10,489 nucleotides of DNA from an uncultured Clostridium sp. GTDB taxonomy: Bacteria > Bacillota > Clostridia > Lachnospirales > Lachnospiraceae. The notes under the pieces are model-generated. The model worked only from the letters and a program-made list of their open reading frames with translations. It was not told the origin of the DNA and made no database searches. Positions within the stretch are counted from its first letter, which is position 1. Each line of letters starts with the position of its first letter. The DNA lies in assembly GCA_900541315.1 (NCBI GenBank), contig UQJF01000110.1, forward strand, positions 1 to 10,489. Direction: 5' to 3'. Both the position numbers and the translations under genes were made by a program. Shown here piece after piece: positions 1 through 6,573 of the stretch.

Positions 1-33
1 TCGTCGGCAGCGTCAGATGTGTATAAGAGACAG
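1..33 (+). other. Nextera sequencing adapter (not genomic)
   Basis: The first 33 bases match the Illumina Nextera read-1 transposase adapter. A 14-base sequencing tail starting TCGTCGGCAG is followed at 15-33 by the 19-base Tn5 mosaic end AGATGTGTATAAGAGACAG. This is library-preparation sequence left on a contig end by incomplete trimming. Genomic sequence begins at base 34. It should be masked and not read as a transposon end. Confidence 0.98.
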
Positions 34-37
34 ATTT

Positions 38-44
38 CCTCCTT
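38..44 (-). promoter_or_regulatory. Shine-Dalgarno site of a gene beyond the contig edge
   Basis: On the minus strand these bases read AAGGAGG, a consensus ribosome binding site, followed by only four genomic bases before the adapter. A minus-strand gene therefore very probably starts just past the edge, downstream of ssnA in the same direction. Related clusters carry other purine-catabolism genes beside ssnA (ygfK-type oxidoreductase, hydantoinase/hyuA, xanthine dehydrogenase subunits). Which one follows here cannot be seen. Confidence 0.7.
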
Positions 45-61
45 ATATATAGCACCCGATC

Positions 62-121
62 AGGTCCCAGCACCGTTTTTATCTTTCAACGGCTCAGCCG
101 CCCGGATACTCCGGTGTGCTG
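62..121 (-). other. structured region between ssnA and the next gene
   Basis: The 158 genomic bases after the ssnA stop hold no gene. Read on the minus strand, they contain a possible branched RNA fold. An outer helix pairs the CAGCAC side (about 116-121) with GTGCTG (about 68-73). It encloses hairpin CCGGA-GTA-TCCGG (102-114), hairpin CGGC-TGA-GCCG (90-100) and an A-rich single strand. GGGACC and the ribosome binding site at 38-44 follow. There is no T-run, so it does not look like a simple terminator. It could be a cis-regulatory leader or an mRNA-processing structure for the next gene. No known riboswitch family was recognised, and pairing was judged by eye. Confidence 0.35.
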
Positions 122-191
122 TTTTCCCGCCGCCCTGTAATCGGCTATTACTTACTAATTTACAACAATTAAACTGTAATATTTACTTTAT

Positions 192-1523
192 TTAACCGTT
201 AATGGAACGTTCCAGCTTCTTAGCTTCTTCCCTTACTTCATAAAGAACCTTTTCTTCATCAATTCCTATCAGTTCTCTGTCTTTCATTAAGACTTTACCG
301 TTGCATACTGTTGTCACAACACTGCGTCCGGTCATACCAAATAAGATGTGGCTGTTGATATTAGAAGCATCCATAGGTGTTCTCGGTACATAATCCGCAA
401 CGATCACATCTGCTGCTGCGCCTTCTTTTAATACGCCTAACTGCTTCTTGAAGTAACGGTTTGCGATCTTTGCATTTCCCTCAAAGAGCATCTGTGGAAC
501 TTCGCTCCATGCTGCATTTGCATCACACAGATGATGTTTGTGGAGCACATTTGCTACCTTATAAGATTCCAGGACATCCTGTGTATAACCATCTGTTCCG
601 AGACCTGTTAAAATACCTCTGTGAACGATCTCCATAGTTGGAGGGCATCCGCAGGCATTACCCATGTTGGATTCAGGGTTGTGTACTACCATGGTATCAG
701 TTGCCTTGATCAGTTCCATCTCATGTGGATTTACATAGATGCAGTGGCCAAGTAAGGTCTTGCTTCCTAAGATATTGCAGTCGTATAAACGATCCACAAT
801 GCGCTTTCCATATTTATGTAAGCAGTCATGAAGATCTTCAATACCTTCTGCAACATGAATATGATATCCGACTTCTTCCGGCTTGTTTGCAGCAGCAAAT
901 TCCATAGTCTCATCTGAAATGGTAAACTGCGCATGCATACCCATCATACCTGCAAACATATCTGTTTCATCAGCTAATGCATGCTTGATCCATCTTGCAT
1001 TCTCTAACACAGCTTCTCTGGATTTGTCCATACCGTCACGATCAGATACTTCATAACACAGACAAGCTCTTACACCAAATTCTTTTGCCGCATCTTCAAT
1101 CGCAAACAGGCTGTCCTTGATCTGGCCAAAGCTTGCATGATGGTCAAATACGGTGGTAACACCATTCTTAATACTGTCGATGAAAGTAACCCTTGCGCTC
1201 TGACGTGTCTGTTCGTTGGTCAGATGGCGGTCGATAGTCCACCACAATCCGTCTAAGATATCCAAAAATCCATGAGGATCATATCCTTTAATACTTAAGC
1301 CTCTTGCCATCGCACTGTAGATATGCTCATGTGTGTTAATGAAAGCCGGCATGATAACGCCCCCCTTAGCGTCTACAAACTCAGCTTCCGGGAACTCTTT
1401 TTTGATCTCATCCAGAGTCCCTACTTTTTTAATAGTAGTTCCGTCAATTGCTACTGCTCCATTTTCGAAAAATGGCTGTCCGGCATCTCTTGTAACCAGA
1501 CGTCCGTTTCCAATGATCAACAT
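192..1523 (-). CDS. ssnA: SsnA-family putative aminohydrolase (purine catabolism cluster)
   Basis: A 443-residue metal-dependent amidohydrolase of the SsnA/TrzA-AtzA type, close to the length of E. coli SsnA. Visible metal and catalytic residues are the HxH pair H65/H67 in NTHEH, H221/H223 in GYHIHVAEG with nearby E226, H260 in LLGHC and D311 in GLGTDGYTQD. The composite beta domain closes the C-terminus (VCNGKVLMKDRELIG). Such enzymes hydrolyse C-N bonds of heterocycles such as purines or hydantoins in the cytoplasm. SsnA's own substrate is not established, but its place here points to a ring-opening or deamination step in purine breakdown. The ATG at 1523 is chosen because AAGGAGAG lies just upstream. 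A longer TTG start at 1553 would place that site inside the gene. The gene diverges from the regulator/dpaL unit and has no terminator after it. Confidence 0.9.
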   Translation of the reverse strand: MLIIGNGRLVTRDAGQPFFENGAVAIDGTTIKKVGTLDEIKKEFPEAEFVDAKGGVIMPAFINTHEHIYSAMARGLSIKGYDPHGFLDILDGLWWTIDRHLTNEQTRQSARVTFIDSIKNGVTTVFDHHASFGQIKDSLFAIEDAAKEFGVRACLCYEVSDRDGMDKSREAVLENARWIKHALADETDMFAGMMGMHAQFTISDETMEFAAANKPEEVGYHIHVAEGIEDLHDCLHKYGKRIVDRLYDCNILGSKTLLGHCIYVNPHEMELIKATDTMVVHNPESNMGNACGCPPTMEIVHRGILTGLGTDGYTQDVLESYKVANVLHKHHLCDANAAWSEVPQMLFEGNAKIANRYFKKQLGVLKEGAAADVIVADYVPRTPMDASNINSHILFGMTGRSVVTTVCNGKVLMKDRELIGIDEEKVLYEVREEAKKLERSING

Positions 1524-1568
1524 ATGGCTCTCTCCTTTTCCTATTAATATCAATGTTGTCGTACCTTT

Positions 1569-1597
1569 ATATTAACACCTGAAAATAGCATTTGCAA
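1569..1597 (-). promoter_or_regulatory. predicted promoter of ssnA
   Basis: On the minus strand there is a -35 box TTGCAA (1592-1597), a 17-base spacer and a -10 box TAATAT (1569-1574). Transcription should start near 1562, about 40 bases before the ssnA ATG. The spacing is ideal and the -35 differs from TTGACA at two positions. The same TTGCAA hexamer is the -35 of the opposing promoter, which fits joint control. Confidence 0.55.
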
Positions 1598-1605
1598 GGG
1601 AAAAA

Positions 1606-1640
1606 TACAATTTTTTTTAGTTGTACAAAATTTTTTTGTA
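1606..1640. promoter_or_regulatory. candidate operator: TTGTACAA palindrome with flanking half-sites
   Basis: A perfect 8-base palindrome TTGTACAA (1621-1628) lies midway between the two divergent promoters. It is flanked by half-sites TACAA (1606-1610) and TTGTA (1636-1640), with T-runs between them (1611-1618, 1631-1637). It is upstream of both predicted start sites by roughly 60 bases, where an activator or a looping repressor could act on both units. The adjacent YheO-type regulator is the natural candidate to bind, but no binding motif for this family was available for comparison. Confidence 0.4.
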
Positions 1641-1648
1641 AAAAACTA

Positions 1649-1676
1649 TTGCAATCTATTTTTTTTGTGCTATTAT
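1649..1676 (+). promoter_or_regulatory. predicted promoter of the regulator-dpaL-ygeY-ygeW unit
   Basis: A -35 box TTGCAA (1649-1654), a 16-base spacer and a -10 box TATTAT (1671-1676). Transcription would begin near 1683, leaving about 87 bases of leader before the regulator's ATG. A T-rich stretch upstream could act as an UP element. No other clear promoter was seen before dpaL, ygeY or ygeW. Confidence 0.55.
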
Positions 1677-1716
1677 GGAATCATAAACAACACAGAAATG
1701 TTTTGCAGATTGTTTA

Positions 1717-1724
1717 TTGTACAA
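1717..1724. promoter_or_regulatory. second TTGTACAA palindrome, in the regulator's leader
   Basis: An exact copy of the palindrome at 1621-1628, 96 bases downstream and inside the predicted leader of the plus-strand transcript (about +35). A protein bound here could block transcription, or loop with the upstream site. It is short, so chance occurrence in AT-rich DNA cannot be excluded. Confidence 0.35.
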
Positions 1725-1769
1725 AGTTACCATATCATATTATAAAAGTCCGAAATGAGGAGGTTGTTC

Positions 1770-2426
1770 ATGGCATACACACTTGGACTGCTTGAACAGA
1801 TTGCAGACGGCCTTGCAAGACAGTTCGGACCAGACTGCGAGATCGTGATCCACGACTTAAAACGCCACGACCTGGAGCATTCCGTTGTTCATATTAACAA
1901 CGGTCATATTACCAACCGGCGTGAAGGCGACGGACCGTCTAAGGTAGTTCTGGAAACCCTGCATAAGGATCCGGCTTTACTGAAAGACCATCTAGGTTAT
2001 CTTACCCGCACATCAAATGGTAAGATTTTAAAATCCAGTACGTTTTTTATAAGAAATCCTGAAGATTCTGCTGTAGATTATATTTTTTCCATCAACTACG
2101 ATATCACAGGGCTGATGACCATTGAAAGATCCATCAAGGCTCTTATCAGTACAACAGAAGACCCCAGTGATAACAGACAGCAGCCAGAACAGATCGTACA
2201 CAATGTAAATGATCTTCTGGACAATCTGATCGAACAGTCCGTAGCTCTGGTTGGAAAACCTGCAGCACTTATGAATAAGGAAGAAAAAGTAACCGCCATT
2301 CAGTTTTTGAATGATGCAGGCGCTTTTCTCATAACAAAATCTGGAGACAAGGTCTCCAAGTATTTTGGAATTTCCAAATTTACTCTGTACAGTTACATTG
2401 ATGTAAACAGTCGTAAATCATCTTAA
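1770..2426 (+). CDS. YheO-family PAS and helix-turn-helix transcriptional regulator
   Basis: A 218-residue protein with the two-part layout of the YheO/DauR family. An N-terminal YheO-like PAS sensor domain spans about 8-118 (GLARQFGPDCEIVIHDL, then an IFSINYDITG end). A variable linker at about 119-142 follows, then a C-terminal helix-turn-helix at about 150-211, with likely recognition helix GISKFTLYSYID (200-211). Known members are DNA-binding regulators of amino-acid use. The ligand here may be a purine or pathway intermediate, by inference. The start is the ATG at 1770, six bases after GAGGAGG (1757-1763); an upstream in-frame ATG at 1755 overlaps that site. The gene heads the plus-strand unit, ends 46 bases before dpaL with no terminator between, and probably controls the divergent promoters. 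Confidence 0.85.
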   Translation: MAYTLGLLEQIADGLARQFGPDCEIVIHDLKRHDLEHSVVHINNGHITNRREGDGPSKVVLETLHKDPALLKDHLGYLTRTSNGKILKSSTFFIRNPEDSAVDYIFSINYDITGLMTIERSIKALISTTEDPSDNRQQPEQIVHNVNDLLDNLIEQSVALVGKPAALMNKEEKVTAIQFLNDAGAFLITKSGDKVSKYFGISKFTLYSYIDVNSRKSS

Positions 2427-2472
2427 GCACTAAAAATTTAAAAACCAAAAATTTTAAGGAGGATACAGTAAC

Positions 2473-3681
2473 ATGGATCAGAAGATTCTGTGGGCAGTAA
2501 ACAAGATGCCTAAAACAGATGACAAAAACCTTCCAATTATGGGACTTGAGGAGATCAAAAAGGCGCGTACTTTCCACGAGAGCTTTCCTCAGTACAGCGA
2601 AACACCATTAACCAAGCTGCCTAACATGGCTTCCTATTTAGGAATCAAGGAAGTATATGTAAAGGATGAGTCTTACCGTTTCGGTCTGAACGCATTTAAG
2701 GTACTGGGCGGTTCTTTTGCAATGGCCCGTTACATTGCAAAGGAGACTGGAAAGGATGTTTCTGAACTTCCTTATTCCGTACTTACTTCCGAGCAGTTAA
2801 GAAAAGAATTCGGACAGGCTACTTTCTTTACTGCAACAGATGGCAACCACGGCCGCGGCGTTGCATGGGCTGCTAACCGTCTTGGACAGAAGGCAGTTGT
2901 ACATATGCCTAAGGGAACTACCCAGACCCGTCTTCAGAACATTGCTAAAGAAGGCGCCCAGGTAGACATCCAGGAATTAAACTATGATGACTGTGTCCGT
3001 CTTGCTGCTAAGGAAGCTGATGAAACCCCTAGAGGCGTTATTGTACAGGATACTGCATGGGACGGCTACGAAGAGATCCCGGCATGGATCATGCAGGGAT
3101 ACGGCACCATGGCAATGGAAGCTGGTGAACAGTTAAAGGCTCAGGGATGTGATCGTCCTACCCACATCTTCGTACAGGCCGGTGTTGGTTCCTTAGCCGG
3201 TGCAGTTGTTGGTTACTTCTCCAACCTGTATGCTGACAACTTACCTACATTCGTAGTTGTTGAGGCTGAAGCTGCTGCATGTCTTTACAAGGGTGCTGCT
3301 GCCGGTGATGGAGACATCCGCATTGTAGACGGCGATATGCAGACCATCATGGCAGGTCTTGCATGTGGTGAACCGAACACCATTTCCTGGGACATCTTAA
3401 AGAACCATGTAAAAGTATTCATTGCTGCTCCTGACTGGGTTGCTGCAAATGGTATGCGTATGTTAGCTGCTCCTGTTAAAGGCGATGCTCCGATCACTTC
3501 CGGTGAGTCCGGTGCTGCTCCATTCGGTGCATTAGCAGCTATGATGACCATGGACGAATACAAAGATTTAAGAACTGACATTGGCCTGGATGAAAACTCC
3601 AAGGTACTGCTCTTCTCTACAGAGGGCGATACCGATCCTGATCGTTACAAGAACATTGTATGGAAAGGCCTTGACAAATAA
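2473..3681 (+). CDS. dpaL: diaminopropionate ammonia-lyase (DpaL/YgeX)
   Basis: A 402-residue fold-type II PLP enzyme, close to E. coli YgeX in length. It converts 2,3-diaminopropionate to pyruvate plus two ammonia in the cytoplasm. The PLP-binding lysine is K76 in GLNAFKVLGG. The TATDGNHGRG motif (about 120-129) carries D123, which matches the aspartate described in the E. coli enzyme as the base for the D-isomer. QDTAWDGYE (about 192-200) and the phosphate-cradling GVGSLAGA loop (237-244) follow. The ribosome binding site AAGGAGG (2456-2462) is 10 bases before the ATG. The gene is followed after 47 bases by ygeY. In related purine-degrading clusters this is the step that yields pyruvate, so it likely closes the route here. 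The reading frame is intact and family assignment is firm. Confidence 0.95.
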   Translation: MDQKILWAVNKMPKTDDKNLPIMGLEEIKKARTFHESFPQYSETPLTKLPNMASYLGIKEVYVKDESYRFGLNAFKVLGGSFAMARYIAKETGKDVSELPYSVLTSEQLRKEFGQATFFTATDGNHGRGVAWAANRLGQKAVVHMPKGTTQTRLQNIAKEGAQVDIQELNYDDCVRLAAKEADETPRGVIVQDTAWDGYEEIPAWIMQGYGTMAMEAGEQLKAQGCDRPTHIFVQAGVGSLAGAVVGYFSNLYADNLPTFVVVEAEAAACLYKGAAAGDGDIRIVDGDMQTIMAGLACGEPNTISWDILKNHVKVFIAAPDWVAANGMRMLAAPVKGDAPITSGESGAAPFGALAAMMTMDEYKDLRTDIGLDENSKVLLFSTEGDTDPDRYKNIVWKGLDK

Positions 3682-3728
3682 CTATTAACCATCAAAAGTA
3701 ATTGCAAAACAAGAGGAGGATATTTAAA

Positions 3729-5045
3729 ATGAATCTGGATTACGCAAAAATCAAAGAAGCAGCTCAGAATTATCAGAAAGATATGACTAAGTTCTTACGT
3801 GAGATTGTTAAGAACCCAGGTGAGAGTTGTGACGAAAAGGCTCACATCACCCGCATCGCAGAAGAAATGAGAAAGTTAGACTTCACCAAAGTTGAGATCG
3901 ACCCAATGGGCAACGTACTTGGCTATATGGGAACCGGAAAAACCCTGATCGCATTTGATGCTCATATCGATACTGTAGGTATTGGTAATAGAAATAACTG
4001 GAACTTCGATCCTTATGAGGGATATGAGAACGAGACCGAGATCGGCGGCCGTGGTGTATCTGACCAGTGTGGCGGTATCGTATCTGCTGTTTACGGTGCT
4101 AAGGTCATGAAAGACTTAGGCATGCTGTCTGACAAGTACACTGTATTAGTAACCGGTACTGTTCAGGAAGAAGACTGTGACGGTCTGTGCTGGCAGTATA
4201 TCATCAACGAAGACAAAGTACGTCCTGAATTCGTAGTTTCCACAGAGCCAACTGATGGCGGTATCTACCGTGGACAGAGAGGACGTATGGAAATCCGTAT
4301 TGACGTTAAGGGCGTTTCCTGCCATGGTTCCGCTCCAGAGCGTGGTGACAACGCTATCTACAAGATGGCTGACATCCTTCAGGACGTTCGCGCTCTGAAT
4401 GAAAATGACGCAGCTGATGACAAGGAAATTAAGGGCCTTGTTAAGATGTTAGACAAGAAATACAATCCAGAATGGGAAGAGGCTAACTTCCTTGGACGTG
4501 GTACTGTAACTGTATCCGAGATCTTCTTCACCTCCCCAAGCCGTTGTGCAGTTGCTGACTCCTGTGCAGTATCTCTTGACCGTCGTATGACTGCCGGAGA
4601 AACATGGGAAAGCTGCTTAGACGAGATCCGTGCCCTTCCGGCTGTTAAGAAGTACGGCGAGGACGTTAAAGTTTCCATGTACGAATACAATCGTCCTTCC
4701 TACACTGATCTGGTATATCCAATCGAGTGCTACTTCCCAACATGGGTAATCCCGAAGGATCATGATGTAACCAAGGCTCTGGAAGAAGCTTACCACAACC
4801 TGTACGGTGAAGAGCGTATCGGTGCTGAGGAAACTCTGGCTATGAGAACTGCTCGTCCTCTGACTGACAAGTGGACCTTCTCTACCAACGGCGTATCCAT
4901 CATGGGACGTAACGGAATCCCTTGCATCGGATTTGGACCAGGCGCAGAAGCTCAGGCTCATGCTCCGAACGAAAAGACCTGGAAGCAGGATCTGGTAACC
5001 TGTGCAGCTGTATATGCAGCTCTTCCAACTGTTTACTGCAAGTAA
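3729..5045 (+). CDS. ygeY: YgeY-family M20-type hydrolase (selenium-metabolism-linked)
   Basis: A 438-residue dinuclear-metal amidohydrolase of the M20/ArgE-DapE fold. Ligands are all visible: H79 and D81 in [10 protein letters not shown]112 in [11 protein letters not shown], the catalytic pair E147/E148 in VQEEDCDG, E173 in STEPTDG, and H411 near the C-terminus in [11 protein letters not shown]. The smaller dimerisation domain lies roughly between 185 and 310. Members cleave amide or carbamoyl groups from small molecules. YgeY's substrate is unproven, but its place between dpaL and ygeW suggests it frees the diaminopropionate backbone from an acylated or ureido intermediate. The start is the ATG at 3729, after AGAGGAGG at about 3713-3720; an in-frame TTG at 3702 would put that site inside the gene. 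Arginine is often CGT, suggesting high expression. Confidence 0.92.
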   Translation: MNLDYAKIKEAAQNYQKDMTKFLREIVKNPGESCDEKAHITRIAEEMRKLDFTKVEIDPMGNVLGYMGTGKTLIAFDAHIDTVGIGNRNNWNFDPYEGYENETEIGGRGVSDQCGGIVSAVYGAKVMKDLGMLSDKYTVLVTGTVQEEDCDGLCWQYIINEDKVRPEFVVSTEPTDGGIYRGQRGRMEIRIDVKGVSCHGSAPERGDNAIYKMADILQDVRALNENDAADDKEIKGLVKMLDKKYNPEWEEANFLGRGTVTVSEIFFTSPSRCAVADSCAVSLDRRMTAGETWESCLDEIRALPAVKKYGEDVKVSMYEYNRPSYTDLVYPIECYFPTWVIPKDHDVTKALEEAYHNLYGEERIGAEETLAMRTARPLTDKWTFSTNGVSIMGRNGIPCIGFGPGAEAQAHAPNEKTWKQDLVTCAAVYAALPTVYCK

Positions 5046-5065
5046 TCAATTAATTTAGCCAGTCT

Positions 5066-5087
5066 GCGTGGCCCTTCGGGGCTGCGC
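5066..5087 (+). other. UUCG-capped hairpin between ygeY and ygeW
   Basis: A 9-base-pair stem, GCGTGGCCC pairing with GGGCTGCGC (two G-U pairs), is closed by an extra-stable C(UUCG)G tetraloop. No T-run follows, so it is not an ordinary terminator. It lies 20 bases after the ygeY stop and 57 before the ygeW start. It probably stabilises the 3' end of a processed ygeY message, or marks a pause or cleavage point. Confidence 0.6.
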
Positions 5088-5144
5088 TTCCATCAAGAAA
5101 TTCTTTAAATTCCATAAACCTACATATAAAAGGAGAATTGAATC

Positions 5145-6338
5145 ATGAAAACATTACAGGATTACATTGACAAACTGAAAGCATTAAACTTCAAAGAAAT
5201 GTACGAAGGCGATTTCTTCCTGACCTGGGAGAAGACAGACGACGAGCTGGAAGCTGTCTGGACTGTTGCTGATGCTCTCCGTTACATGAGAGAGAACAAT
5301 ATTTCTACAAAAGTATTTGAGAGCGGTCTGGGTATTTCCTTATTCCGCGATAATTCTACCCGTACACGTTTCTCTTTTGCTTCTGCATGTAATCTGCTTG
5401 GTCTGGAAGTTCAGGATCTGGACGAAGGCAAGTCTCAGGTTGCCCATGGCGAGACTGTACGCGAAACAGCTAACATGATCTCTTTCATGGCTGACGTTAT
5501 CGGTATCCGCGATGACATGTACATCGGCAAGGGCAACGCTTACATGCATGAGGTTGTTGATTCTGTAACCCAGGGATATAAAGATGGTATCCTGGAGCAG
5601 AAGCCAACCTTAGTAAACTTACAGTGTGATATCGACCATCCTACCCAGTGTATGGCTGATATGCTGCATATCATCCATGAATTCGGCGGCGTAGAGAACT
5701 TAAAGGGCAAAAAGCTGGCTATGACATGGGCTTACTCTCCTTCCTACGGCAAACCATTATCTGTTCCTCAGGGTGTTATCGGTCTGATGACCCGTATGGG
5801 CATGGAAGTTGTTCTGGCTCATCCAGAAGGCTATGAAGTTATGCCAGAGGTTGAAGAAGTTGCCAGAAAGAATGCTGAGAAGTCCGGTGGTTCCTTCCGT
5901 GTATCTCATGACATGGCTGATGCATTCAAGGATGCTGATATCGTTTATCCAAAGAGCTGGGCTCCATTTGCAGCTATGGAAAAGAGAACCAATCTGTACG
6001 CTGAAGGCGATACCGATGGCATCAAGGCTCTTGAGAAAGAACTGTTAGCTCAGAACGCAGAACACAAAGACTGGTGCTGTACAGAAGATCTGATGAAGAC
6101 AACTAAAGACGGAAAGGCTCTGTACCTGCACTGCTTACCAGCTGACATCAACGGTGTAAGCTGCAAGGACGGCGAAGTTGAAGCTTCTGTATTTGATCGT
6201 TACCGTGATCCTCTGTACAAAGAAGCAAGCTACAAGCCATACGTTATCGCAGCTATGATCATGCTGGCTAAGTTTGCTGATCCTGCTGAGATTTTAAAGA
6301 AACTGGAAGAAAAAGGAACTCCAAGAGTATTCAAATAA
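5145..6338 (+). CDS. ygeW: knotted carbamoyltransferase YgeW
   Basis: A 397-residue member of the aspartate/ornithine carbamoyltransferase superfamily, almost the same length as E. coli YgeW (396). The carbamoyl-phosphate motif is STRTR (71-75) in FRDNSTRTRFSF. HPTQ (165-168) and HCLP (329-332) complete the shared active site. The length and cluster place it with the YgeW group, which has a knotted C-terminal domain and no proven substrate. In this setting it most likely runs in the breakdown direction, splitting a ureido compound with phosphate to give carbamoyl phosphate for the downstream carbamate kinase. The ribosome binding site AAAGGAGA (5128-5135) precedes the ATG. The 99-base gap from ygeY holds a hairpin but no clear promoter. 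A strong terminator follows. Confidence 0.93.
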   Translation: MKTLQDYIDKLKALNFKEMYEGDFFLTWEKTDDELEAVWTVADALRYMRENNISTKVFESGLGISLFRDNSTRTRFSFASACNLLGLEVQDLDEGKSQVAHGETVRETANMISFMADVIGIRDDMYIGKGNAYMHEVVDSVTQGYKDGILEQKPTLVNLQCDIDHPTQCMADMLHIIHEFGGVENLKGKKLAMTWAYSPSYGKPLSVPQGVIGLMTRMGMEVVLAHPEGYEVMPEVEEVARKNAEKSGGSFRVSHDMADAFKDADIVYPKSWAPFAAMEKRTNLYAEGDTDGIKALEKELLAQNAEHKDWCCTEDLMKTTKDGKALYLHCLPADINGVSCKDGEVEASVFDRYRDPLYKEASYKPYVIAAMIMLAKFADPAEILKKLEEKGTPRVFK

Positions 6339-6364
6339 AATCTAATTAAAAGATAGGTGTTTCT

Positions 6365-6437
6365 GAGCTGCCGGACCGGAGCGCGTCATAATTGGCTTTC
6401 TGTCAGACGCACTCGGGCTACCGGTGGCTCTTTTTTT
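6365..6437 (+). terminator. intrinsic terminator or attenuator after ygeW
   Basis: A long hairpin followed by seven T. The outer stem pairs GAGCTGCCGG (6365-6374) with CCGGTGGCTC (6421-6430), including two G-U pairs. An upper stem pairs GAGCGCGTC (6379-6387) with GACGCACTC (6406-6414), with one mismatch and an 18-base loop. The run TTTTTTT is at 6431-6437. It should end most transcription from the upstream unit. No convincing promoter was found between it and carbamate kinase, so partial or regulated read-through is possible. Confidence 0.8.
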
Positions 6438-6477
6438 GGGCAAGTAAACATGTCGCCTGGCAGCGGCATCATCATAA

Positions 6478-6552
6478 ATGAAAGGGTATCAAATGACTCT
6501 GGGACCTAACGTACAAGCAAGTAGTCCACATAGCGCTTGACAACGCTTTCAT
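6478..6552 (+). other. possible structured leader of carbamate kinase
   Basis: A 75-base stretch between the terminator and carbamate kinase begins with ATGAAAG (6478-6484) and ends with its exact complement CTTTCAT (6546-6552), closing a domain like a riboswitch P1 helix. Inside are further complementary pieces: GGAC (about 6502-6505) with GTCC, CAAGC with GCTTG, and TCAA with TTGA. Some of these exclude each other. A small hairpin GTCGC/GCGGC (6452-6467) lies just upstream. The sequence does not resemble the purine, guanidine-I, TPP, ZTP or THF riboswitch cores I know. The ribosome binding site AAGGGG follows at about 6559-6564, within reach of the closing helix. Confidence 0.35.
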
Positions 6553-6573
6553 AGCAAAAAGGGGTAATTAACA

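Noticed and set aside
15..33. Tn5 mosaic end suggesting a transposon border
   Set aside because: It is preceded by the exact Nextera sequencing tail and lies at the very contig end. This is library adapter, not a mobile element.
1755..1769. Longer starts for the regulator (1755), ygeY (3702), ssnA (1553), permease (7540) and SIMPL protein (9839)
   Set aside because: In each case the longer start overlaps, contains or directly abuts the ribosome binding site. The next in-frame ATG has normal spacing.
6478..6552. Known purine riboswitch before the carbamate kinase/permease unit
   Set aside because: The conserved core elements of the purine aptamer (the TTTCTACC-type junction and loop pairs) are absent. 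Only the size and the closing helix are similar.
6537..6565. TTGACA as a -35 box for carbamate kinase
   Set aside because: At 16-18 bases downstream there is only G-rich sequence overlapping the ribosome binding site, with no -10 box. A start there would also leave almost no leader.
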